This document shows positions 8,828 to 14,747 of a stretch of DNA of 35,726 bases, piece after piece. Location: NCBI GenBank assembly GCA_002405805.1, contig DHMN01000003.1, forward strand, positions 29,558 through 65,283, written 5' to 3'. Within the stretch, counting starts at the first letter, position 1. The number at the start of each line of letters is the position of its first letter. Under the pieces are notes generated by a model that ran no database searches, was not told the origin of the DNA, and saw only the letters and a list, made by a program, of their open reading frames with translations. The position numbers and the translations under genes were made by a program. This DNA is from Cyanobacteria bacterium UBA4641. GTDB lineage: Bacteria > Cyanobacteriota > Vampirovibrionia > Gastranaerophilales > Gastranaerophilaceae.

Positions 8828-8998
8828 ATGAGAAACGATTATGAAATGGTTACAGTTAAAGCTTATGTAGATTCATTAGATGAAGTAAAATATAACACAG
8901 TTTCTGAACAAGAAATCGCTAACGAAGTTGAAAAATATTTATTGAACATCAGAAGAGCTGACACTAACGCTAAAATCGTTGAAGCTTTGTTGGCTTAG
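8828..8998 (+). CDS. Small protein of 56 residues, unknown function
   Basis: A short but convincing gene. A strong Shine-Dalgarno (AAGGGG) lies nine bases upstream of the ATG, and the frame runs 56 codons to TAG. The product starts MRNDYEMVTVKAYVDSLDEV and ends in KIVEALLA; it has no signal peptide or membrane segment. It is acidic and looks helical, with a heptad-like stretch EQEIANEVEKYLLNIRRA (about 28-45). Codon use resembles that of neighbouring genes. It stands alone between a repeat-rich gap and a 32-base palindrome that may be its terminator. I do not recognise a family. A small regulator or a subunit of a larger complex is possible but unproven. Confidence 0.7.
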   Translation: MRNDYEMVTVKAYVDSLDEVKYNTVSEQEIANEVEKYLLNIRRADTNAKIVEALLA

Positions 8999-9075
8999 AT
9001 TCTATTATAGCCCCCTGAACAACAATGTAATGTGGGGCAAACGAAGAGCCCACACAAATATTTTAAGCAATAAGA

Positions 9076-9107
9076 ATGGCGCAGAATCTGTACAGATTCT
9101 GCGCCAT
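9076..9107. terminator. Perfect 32-base palindrome between convergent genes
   Basis: ATGGCGCAGAATCTGT is followed immediately by its exact reverse complement, so there is no loop beyond the hairpin turn. It lies between the 56-residue gene (plus) and the M48-like gene (minus), and is best read as a bidirectional transcription stop, although neither side has a clean T-run. A dimeric protein-binding site is the alternative. Confidence 0.5.
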
Positions 9108-9135
9108 ATAAAACTTTAAAACTCAAGCTTTTTAA

Positions 9136-9942
9136 CTATTGTGCTCCGTTTAACAAGCCATAAGCAGCATCCCAACCGCTCATTCCGCCTCTTGTTTTAA
9201 ACTTAGCAACTTGATTTACACTATTTTTTCTGTATTTTTTCATATCTTTAGTTACTTTTGTTTGCAATTTAGGCATTTCTTTTCTTGTTGTCAAAACTGT
9301 ATTAGCATAAGTCAAGAAATTTTTGTATTCATTACAAGCATAACCGGCTTTTAATTTCGCAGGATAAGCATAACCTGTGTAGTCATAAACATTCATAGCT
9401 CTGTCAGCGTTAGCCGGTTTACCTTGAATTGCTTCCCAGTATGTACCTGTTTGTTTTGTCAATACAACAATAATAGCAAGTGGGTTATAACCGGCATTTG
9501 CCATCAAATTAACCGCTACAACGTCAGCTTCTTTTTCTTCTTTTGAATATTTGTAATTACTTACAATAGCTGTTGTTGTGTCATTTGTTGTAATGTTTGT
9601 ATTTGTAGCAGATTGTAACAAGTTTATAACTTTGCCTTTTGATGCGTTACCACTAATAATATGACCTAATTCATTAGCAACAACTGCAGCTACTTCATTG
9701 TCATTGCCTGCATAAGCAAGTTCAGCACTTGAAACATTAACAACTTTATTTGTTGCATAGTTTGAGTTGTCTACAGAACCTGAAACAACAGTGAATTTTA
9801 CATTTGTAGCCGGAATACCGTTTTTAGTCAACAATGTAGAACCCACAGTTGACACTCTGTTTGCTGCATTATAAGTTGTTGCAGCTAAAGAAGGAACAGT
9901 AATAGCGACAGCTACAAAAAGAGATAATAAAACTTTTTTCAT
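9136..9942 (-). CDS. Secreted M48-like protein with altered zinc motif (NELGH)
   Basis: A 268-residue exported protein with an M48 peptidase-like core. Residues 1-21 form a Sec signal peptide (MKKVLLSLFVAVAITVPSLA). The helix that should hold HExxH reads VVANELGHIISG, so the first His is Asn (N90, codon AAT) while E91 and H94 remain. The downstream helix EEKEADVVAVNLMANAGYNP (E136...D140) matches the third-ligand region of M48 enzymes well. Without the first His, zinc binding should be weakened, so this is either an inactive homologue or one that binds metal differently. AAGGAG precedes the ATG. It is divergent from the methyltransferase gene and convergent with the small gene at 8828. The C-terminal 100 residues are basic and match nothing I know. 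Confidence 0.75.
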   Translation of the reverse strand: MKKVLLSLFVAVAITVPSLAATTYNAANRVSTVGSTLLTKNGIPATNVKFTVVSGSVDNSNYATNKVVNVSSAELAYAGNDNEVAAVVANELGHIISGNASKGKVINLLQSATNTNITTNDTTTAIVSNYKYSKEEKEADVVAVNLMANAGYNPLAIIVVLTKQTGTYWEAIQGKPANADRAMNVYDYTGYAYPAKLKAGYACNEYKNFLTYANTVLTTRKEMPKLQTKVTKDMKKYRKNSVNQVAKFKTRGGMSGWDAAYGLLNGAQ

Positions 9943-10002
9943 ATTTCTACTCCTTATTTACCAAAAACATTGTATAACAAAATTTCATTTTATCAAAGAA
10001 CA

Positions 10003-10011
10003 TGATAAGAT
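10003..10011 (+). promoter_or_regulatory. Extended -10 of the methyltransferase gene
   Basis: TGA followed by TAAGAT (10006-10011), ending six bases before the ATG at 10018, so transcription should start at or next to the start codon. No convincing -35 box is visible, and there is no Shine-Dalgarno. Confidence 0.35.
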
Positions 10012-10017
10012 AAATTT

Positions 10018-11679
10018 ATGAAAGAAGAAGTTTTAGTTTCTCAGGCATCTATGCGGAATTGGGAACGTTTGAGCGTAAATAAAAAAGAATTTAAAACCAG
10101 AATGACAAAACGCGCAAACAAAAGATTTTCGCAAAAAACAATCATCCCTGTAGAATATTTTATAGAGCCTACTAATATAGAAATTTTAACTCAAATTCTT
10201 GCAACAAAAAAAGATATCAAAACCGCGATATTTTCTCTTGGGATAAATTATCTGAAATCAAATAAAATTTCTAACAAATATACAGAAAAAATTCTATCTG
10301 AATATGGTAAAAATATCACACCTGATGATGATTTATTGAAAATAAATTTACCAAAAAATGAAACAGATTTTTTGGGAATTGTATACCAATCTTTGATGAC
10401 CGAAGGTTCAAAAAATCAAAAAGGTTCATATTATACGCCAACAAATATTACAAAAGATATTACAGATAAAATTCAAGAAAATGCAAGAATTTTAGACCCT
10501 TGTTGCGGCACAGGAAGTTTTTTACTTTCTGCCACAAAAAAAATAAAAAACCCGCAAAATATCTATGGCTACGACCTTGATGAAAATGCTTGTTTTATCG
10601 CAAAAATAAACCTTATTGTTGAATTTAAAAATATTGAATTTATGCCACAAATTTTTAATAAAGATTTTTTATTAGAAGATAATTTGAGACAAGATTTTGA
10701 TGTCATTGCGACCAATCCGCCTTGGGGGGCAGTCACAAGTGATGAATACAAAAAGCTTTATCCGCAGATTAATTCAAGAGAATCTTTTTCGTATTTTATT
10801 TTAAAATCTGAAAAATTTTTACACAAAAACGGCAAAGCATATTTTGTTCTGCCTGAATCAATTTTAAATGTAAAAGTTCACAAAGATATTCGCGAATTTA
10901 TCCTAAAGAATTACCGAATAATTGAGATTAAAAATATCGGAAGAGCCTTTTCCGGTGTGCTTAGCAAGGTTGTTATTCTAACGCTTTCTAAACAAAAATC
11001 AGACACGGATATTTTGATAAAAAATAACGAAAAAGAATACAAAATTAATCAAAAATATTATTTAAAAAATACAAATAATATCTTCTCAATTATTGATAAT
11101 TTTGATGTAAATTTACTAAAAAAAATATATTCTCATACTCATCAAACACTTGATAATTCTTCAATTTGGGCAATAGGAATTGTTACGGGAAACAACAAAA
11201 AATACATTTCTAAAAACAAAACTTTAGGCGAAAAAATCTATTCAGGAAAAAATATTTTAAAAAACAAAATATCTGATAGTGAAAATTATATAAATTATAC
11301 TCGTGAGAAATTTCAACAGGTTGCCCCTGATAATACCTACCGAGCGAAGGAAAAACTTGTCTATAAATTCATCTCAAAAAAACTTGTTTTTGCTTATGAT
11401 AATAAGCAAAGATTATTCCTAAACAGTGCAAATATTTTGATTCCAAAACTAAAAAATTACACAATTAAAGATGTTATGACATTTTTAAATTCAACCCTTT
11501 TTCAATATATTTACACGAAAAAATTTAATGAATTAAAAGTTCTAAAAGGGAATTTAATGGAATTGCCGTTCCCTGATTTTGACAGAAATAGTTATCCAAA
11601 ATTATCAAATAATGCTATATTTAAGATTTTCAATTTGACCGATGATGAAATTAAATATATTAAAAATGAGATTAAATAA
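10018..11679 (+). CDS. N6-adenine DNA methyltransferase (type II / Eco57I-like)
   Basis: A 553-residue SAM-dependent methyltransferase that modifies adenine in a specific DNA site. The N-terminal 110 residues are basic and helical. KGSYYTP (135-141) is motif X, DPCCGTGSF (160-168) is motif I for SAM, YDLDENAC (about 185-192) is motif II and NPPW (233-236) is the catalytic motif IV for N6-adenine. From about 360 on, a TaqI/Eco57I-style target-recognition region ends in NSTLFQYIYTKKFN...GNLMELPFP. No PD-(D/E)xK nuclease motif is obvious and no restriction gene is adjacent, so it may be an orphan methyltransferase or the survivor of a restriction-modification system. Its stop is six bases from the convergent toxin gene. 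Confidence 0.88.
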   Translation: MKEEVLVSQASMRNWERLSVNKKEFKTRMTKRANKRFSQKTIIPVEYFIEPTNIEILTQILATKKDIKTAIFSLGINYLKSNKISNKYTEKILSEYGKNITPDDDLLKINLPKNETDFLGIVYQSLMTEGSKNQKGSYYTPTNITKDITDKIQENARILDPCCGTGSFLLSATKKIKNPQNIYGYDLDENACFIAKINLIVEFKNIEFMPQIFNKDFLLEDNLRQDFDVIATNPPWGAVTSDEYKKLYPQINSRESFSYFILKSEKFLHKNGKAYFVLPESILNVKVHKDIREFILKNYRIIEIKNIGRAFSGVLSKVVILTLSKQKSDTDILIKNNEKEYKINQKYYLKNTNNIFSIIDNFDVNLLKKIYSHTHQTLDNSSIWAIGIVTGNNKKYISKNKTLGEKIYSGKNILKNKISDSENYINYTREKFQQVAPDNTYRAKEKLVYKFISKKLVFAYDNKQRLFLNSANILIPKLKNYTIKDVMTFLNSTLFQYIYTKKFNELKVLKGNLMELPFPDFDRNSYPKLSNNAIFKIFNLTDDEIKYIKNEIK

Positions 11680-11684
11680 TATAA

Positions 11685-11987
11685 TTAAAAAATCAAACTG
11701 CAATCTTGATATTCAGATAAAACTCGGACAACATATAATTTTCCATTTTCAAGTTTATAAACTATATTATAACTCCATTTTGTCGTGAAAAACAAAACAT
11801 CTTCATCAGTATACTCAGGTCTTTTCTTCCCCATATTTGGATAATCTGATAAATAAACAAAAGTATTTTTTATCACTTTTGCAAATTTCAATGCGGCAGT
11901 TTTATTATCTAATGCAATATAAGAAACAATACCTCGAATATCATCTTGAGCAGATTTAGTTATTATCAACTTTAACTTATTTTTCAT
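11685..11987 (-). CDS. parE: ParE/RelE-superfamily toxin
   Basis: A 100-residue toxin of the RelE/ParE fold. The sequence KLIITKSAQDDIRGIVSYIALDNKTAALKFAKVI matches the ParE pattern of two N-terminal helices, followed by LSDYPNMGKKRPEY and the final strands YNIVYKLENGKLYVVRVLSEYQD. ParE poisons gyrase and RelE cleaves mRNA; the long N-terminal helical hairpin favours ParE, but the target cannot be assigned by eye. I start at the ATG at 11987 (MKNKLK), which overlaps the antitoxin stop by 11 bases, a typical coupling for such pairs. Confidence in the toxin-antitoxin call is high, lower in the subtype. Confidence 0.85.
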   Translation of the reverse strand: MKNKLKLIITKSAQDDIRGIVSYIALDNKTAALKFAKVIKNTFVYLSDYPNMGKKRPEYTDEDVLFFTTKWSYNIVYKLENGKLYVVRVLSEYQDCSLIF

Positions 11988-12228
11988 ACTCTGCAATCAA
12001 ATTATCCATAAACTCAAAACCATCAAGAACCTGACCATTTGAAATATCATCAAGCCCCTTTTTTATTTCTGTAGAAATTATATCTTTACGTTTTTTGGCC
12101 ATAGAAGTTTGAACTATAATCAAACTAATGTTTGCATTAATTGCATCACTCAAAGTTTTATAAACTCCTGCAGCAACTTGATTCTGCAAAAAAGCTTTTA
12201 CATCAGGCGCTAAAGATATATTTTCCAT
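11977..12228 (-). CDS. parD: ParD-like ribbon-helix-helix antitoxin
   Basis: An 83-residue antitoxin. The N-terminal part (ENISLAPDVKAFLQNQVAAGVYKTLSDAI) fits a ribbon-helix-helix DNA-binding domain of the ParD/CopG type. The C-terminal KGLDDISNGQVLDGFEFMDNLIAEYEK is the usual toxin-wrapping tail and resembles the family's G..D...G...DG pattern. AGAGG lies before the ATG. The gene comes first in the operon and overlaps the toxin by 11 bases; autorepression by the complex is expected from the family. The pair sits beside the solitary methyltransferase in an accessory-looking stretch. Confidence 0.85.
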   Translation of the reverse strand: MENISLAPDVKAFLQNQVAAGVYKTLSDAINANISLIIVQTSMAKKRKDIISTEIKKGLDDISNGQVLDGFEFMDNLIAEYEK

Positions 12229-12303
12229 AAAAACCTCTACCTTTTATTGACAATCTTATATTAACAGATTTTTTATTAAAATTCAATTAGACGCAAATTC
12301 ATA

Positions 12304-12903
12304 TTACTTTTTGGTCTTCAAGTCAACAAAATCAGGAACTTGGTTCTTTGCCATTGATAGTTTCATGTACTGGTCTTTTAGGGTTTCTTTTTCTTCAGGT
12401 GTAGAATTTTTAGCTTTGTCAGAAAGTTGAGTGTACAATTCTTTTTCCGCCTCATTGGCTTTTACATACACATCCATCTCTTTGCCTTTTTTAAACGCAT
12501 TAACTTTTGATTTGTAAACAATTTTTGGTGCGCTAAACAATGTTACAATTGCACCAAATGCTGCACACCCTGCAGCAATCAAACCTACAAAAGTACCTGC
12601 AACACAAAGGAATTTTTTATTTGGAGACAAATTCTTTTTATTTTTGTTAACTAATTTTTCTGCTTTTTTAGAAAGTCTGTCAAACTCAAAATCGCCATCG
12701 ACAACTACTTCCCATAATAATCTGCCGGCAAGAGCCATTCCACCAAGAAAAGTCGTAAGCACCAAATTTGCAGCCTCACCTTTTTTGGATATAGGATTTT
12801 TAGGAGCTTGCGCAGAAGTGGTTGCGTTTTGCTTTTTTGATTCTGCCTTTTGGGTAAATGCAGTATTATATAAAGAATTTGTTGAGATGGACGAAATTCT
12901 CAT
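12304..12903 (-). CDS. Unknown membrane protein, NPIS/KVNAF-KEMDV family, paralogue B
   Basis: A 199-residue protein of no family I recognise. It has a low-complexity N-terminus rich in Ser, Asn and Gln (1-35), NPISKK (36-41), a hydrophobic segment about 46-65, a Lys-rich linker (79-97), a strong hydrophobic segment 98-124 with AAGCAAFGAIV, then KVNAFKKGKEMDV (133-145) and a charged helical tail. Order and motifs match the neighbour at 12904-13377, so the two are tandem paralogues. Its ATG follows directly on the TAG of that gene, so the two are co-translated. No signal peptide is evident; a two-helix membrane hairpin with cytoplasmic tails is the simplest topology, by inference. Confidence 0.7.
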   Translation of the reverse strand: MRISSISTNSLYNTAFTQKAESKKQNATTSAQAPKNPISKKGEAANLVLTTFLGGMALAGRLLWEVVVDGDFEFDRLSKKAEKLVNKNKKNLSPNKKFLCVAGTFVGLIAAGCAAFGAIVTLFSAPKIVYKSKVNAFKKGKEMDVYVKANEAEKELYTQLSDKAKNSTPEEKETLKDQYMKLSMAKNQVPDFVDLKTKK

Positions 12904-13377
12904 CTATGCGCCTTTCACCATTACTCCGTTACCATTGTCAGCCATTTTTACGGTTGAATAGTGATTGATTTTATCATCCAATGAAACATCTTCATCTTTG
13001 ATTTCGTTGTTGATATCTTCGTAGATATTAGATTGCGCTTCTTTTTGTCTTGAGAAAACATCCATTTCTTTTTCTCTGGCAAAAGCATTCACTTTAGTAT
13101 TATAAATTTTTGCAGGTAGCATCAATGCTAAAGTTCCAAGGGCAGCGGCAATACCAACCCCAACCGGCAACTTTTTACCTTTTGAGCAAAGAGTAGTTAA
13201 ACCACCTGCAATACCACCGGCTAAAGCACTAGCTCCAACAGAGCTCAAAATTGTCAAATTTCTTTCGGTAGTTCTACTGATAGGGTTTTCATATTGAGAA
13301 TTTTCAGATTTTTTACCCCTAAAATTTACCATATTGTTATTATTAAAATTAGCTAAACTAACACCTGTTATTGCCAT
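12904..13377 (-). CDS. Unknown membrane protein, NPIS/KVNAF-KEMDV family, paralogue A
   Basis: A 157-residue protein. A very strong Shine-Dalgarno (AGGAGG) precedes the ATG at 13377; the frame is open five codons further up but has no ribosome site there. The N-terminus has an Asn run and NFRGKK (18-23), then NPISRT (32-37), a Gly/Ala-rich hydrophobic segment 41-62, a second at 70-88, KVNAFAREKEMDV (95-107) and a charged tail ending in VMVKGA. The Gly-rich helices (GASALAGGIAGGL) suggest tight helix packing. It is first in a two-gene operon with its paralogue. Function unknown; nothing nearby gives a clear clue. Confidence 0.7.
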   Translation of the reverse strand: MAITGVSLANFNNNNMVNFRGKKSENSQYENPISRTTERNLTILSSVGASALAGGIAGGLTTLCSKGKKLPVGVGIAAALGTLALMLPAKIYNTKVNAFAREKEMDVFSRQKEAQSNIYEDINNEIKDEDVSLDDKINHYSTVKMADNGNGVMVKGA

Positions 13378-13527
13378 AAAACCTCCTAGCAAAATTATTT
13401 ATACACTTGTTACTTTCAGTAAAACTCAAAAACATTTATTTTTGCCTAAATATTAAACAAATGTTACATAATAACAAATTTTATTTTTTTAGGAGTTATT
13501 CTATATTAATAAAAAGAGGAAGATAAT

Positions 13528-13932
13528 ATGCCAACAATACCTGAAAAATTTCATTTGGTAAGATTTCATGCCAATAGAGCAATTTATGCACTGGAGCATA
13601 ATACCGTTCGCCAAGATAGAAGATTGCAAATGACCAAAAAGCTCCTACAAGATTCTATCAAACATCCGACATCAGGTAGAATGGCGTTTTGGGAAGCTTC
13701 AAAGAATGTAAAAGATACTTATACATATTCAAAAAATGCACATATCATCGACTATCACCCAGAAATTGCTCCTTTGAAAAGAGAATTCAAATATAAAGTA
13801 ACGAAAAAGATATATCCGAAAACTTTTATCGCAAGAGAATTTATCATTAAGACCGAAAGAATTGTTTTTGATAAAACAGTTTCTGTAAAACACGATTTAA
13901 AAAGATTTTTATTTAAACATTTTGGACTCTAA
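13528..13932 (+). CDS. Hypothetical basic protein
   Basis: A 134-residue protein of unknown function. GAGGAAG lies seven bases before the ATG. The sequence is strongly basic (many Lys, Arg and His), mostly helical in appearance, with no signal peptide and no membrane segment. Aromatic and charged residues alternate in the C-terminal half (KVTKKIYPKTFIAREFIIK), which could be a nucleic-acid-binding or ribosome-associated surface, but no motif supports a specific call. It is divergent from the paralogous membrane pair and is followed by the duplicated repeat block and tRNA-Glu. Confidence 0.6.
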   Translation: MPTIPEKFHLVRFHANRAIYALEHNTVRQDRRLQMTKKLLQDSIKHPTSGRMAFWEASKNVKDTYTYSKNAHIIDYHPEIAPLKREFKYKVTKKIYPKTFIAREFIIKTERIVFDKTVSVKHDLKRFLFKHFGL

Positions 13933-13941
13933 GTTTTTAAT

Positions 13942-14135
13942 GAATAATGGTGGCAGTAAGGACTCTGCCGAACTACTTGTGAGCAGAAGGCGAAACGAAG
14001 TGGAGACCTGTTTAATGCGAACAAATCAAGACAAAAAACAATTAAGTATTGTTTTGCGAGAGGTTGAATCCCTTTGGGTGGGATTTCCCTTCTATATGAA
14101 CAAAGACCTATAAAAAATCGGCGGTAAGGGGAATT
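13942..14135. repeat. Duplicated block ending in a tRNA-Glu 3'-end copy, copy 1
   Basis: Begins GAATAATGGTGGCAGTAAGG and ends TCGGCGGTAAGGGGAATT (14118-14135), which equals the tRNA-Glu 3' end plus two flanking bases. Between lie the dispersed repeat 13990-14018, an AAAACAAT/ATTGTTTT hairpin and a GAGAGGTTGAA segment, all but the dispersed repeat shared with copy 2 at 14281-14411. No coding sequence is convincing here. Confidence 0.7.
13990..14018. repeat. Dispersed intergenic repeat, copy 2
   Basis: Same 16-mer GCGAAACGAAGTGGAG and TGTTTAATGC as at 8473-8501, with a different three-base centre. It lies in the part of the duplicated block that copy 2 lacks. Confidence 0.65.
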
Positions 14136-14195
14136 TAGCTTATCGTTGGCGAGAATGTACAATTCGAGCCATACGAATAAGTATGCTTTAGCTAT

Positions 14196-14228
14196 CCCAA
14201 TAAATTTTTCTACTAAAAATTTATTGGG
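14196..14228. other. Long A+T-rich hairpin between the two repeat copies
   Basis: A perfect 14-bp stem (14196-14209 with 14215-14228, CCCAATAAATTTTT and its complement) closed by the loop CTACT. It lies 167 bases downstream of tRNA-Glu on the minus strand. It may be a terminator or part of a structured non-coding RNA; no T-run follows on either strand. Confidence 0.5.
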
Positions 14229-14280
14229 TCAATTTCACGACCGCCACCTAAAAAATATTTATCAAATTCTATCTTGGATA

Positions 14281-14411
14281 GAATAATGGCGGCGGTAAGG
14301 ACTCTGCCGAGCAAAACAATTAAATATTGTTTTGCGAGAGGTTGAACCCCTTGGGGTGAAATTTCCTTCTATACGAACAAAGACCTGCAAAACTCGGCGG
14401 TAAGGGGAATT
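14281..14411. repeat. Duplicated block running into tRNA-Glu, copy 2
   Basis: Begins GAATAATGGCGGCGGTAAGG and runs into TCGGCGGTAAGGGGAATT (14394-14411), here the genuine tRNA-Glu 3' end. It lacks about 63 bases present in copy 1 (from near 13971 on) and has a longer hairpin GCAAAACAAT / ATTGTTTTGC. The two copies are otherwise close, with scattered substitutions. Confidence 0.7.
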
Positions 14412-14466
14412 GAACCCCTGTTTAGAGAATGAGAATCTCTCGTCCTAACCACTAGACGATACCGCT
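14395..14466 (-). tRNA. tRNA-Glu (anticodon CTC)
   Basis: A full cloverleaf can be drawn on the minus strand: D arm GTCTAGTGGTTAGGAC, anticodon stem AGAGA/TCTCT around loop TTCTCAT (anticodon CTC), T arm AGGGG-TTCAATT-CCCCT, and acceptor 3' strand TACCGCC with discriminator G, as is usual for Glu tRNAs. The first acceptor pair appears to be A1-C72, a mismatch. CCA is not encoded. An 18-base copy of the 3' end lies 276 bases away at 14118-14135. Confidence 0.9.
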
Positions 14467-14476
14467 TCGTGTCTTT

Positions 14477-14504
14477 ATCTTACCACCAAATTATTTTTTT
14501 ACAA
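14477..14504 (-). promoter_or_regulatory. Predicted tRNA-Glu promoter
   Basis: Minus strand: TTGTAA (14504-14499), 16 bases, TAAGAT (14482-14477). The -10 ends 10 bases before the mature tRNA 5' end. Confidence 0.5.
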
Positions 14505-14534
14505 CACGTTAGATTTCTTAATAACTTTTATCTT

Positions 14535-14666
14535 ATAACACCAGATGTCAAGCCTTACATTTATAACTGGAATGGGCCAAGAGAGGGGTTAACAAGCACA
14601 ATTTATATTTGGATTCAAAATGCAAGTGGTTCTTATTGCACTAAATTAATCCAAATGAGTGATTGA
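14535..14666 (+). pseudogene. Possible truncated pilin-like C-terminus
   Basis: An open frame without a plausible start (it would overlap the tRNA-Glu promoter) encodes TPDVKPYIYNWNGPREGL and ends SGSYCTKLIQMSD. The end vaguely resembles the C-terminal Cys-containing strand of large prepilins of this lineage (from memory, unverified). It may be the 3' remnant of a lost gene next to the tRNA, or chance. The rest of 14467-14747 holds only the promoters of tRNA-Glu and nadE. Confidence 0.25.
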
Positions 14667-14717
14667 AAATTCCTAGCAATTATCCTTGGTAAACTATTTT
14701 TTATCTCATTTTTCATA

Positions 14718-14723
14718 TATAAT
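14718..14723 (+). promoter_or_regulatory. nadE -10 box
   Basis: A perfect TATAAT 24 bases upstream of the nadE ATG, giving a short leader that includes AAGAGG and AAGG. I could not find a good -35 at the right distance. Confidence 0.45.
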
Positions 14724-14747
14724 TAGACCAAGAGGTTTAAGGTACAA

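Noticed and set aside
13922..14162. Short frames on both strands in the tRNA-Glu repeat region
   Set aside because: They follow the repeat sequence, have no ribosome site, and are disrupted in the second copy of the block.
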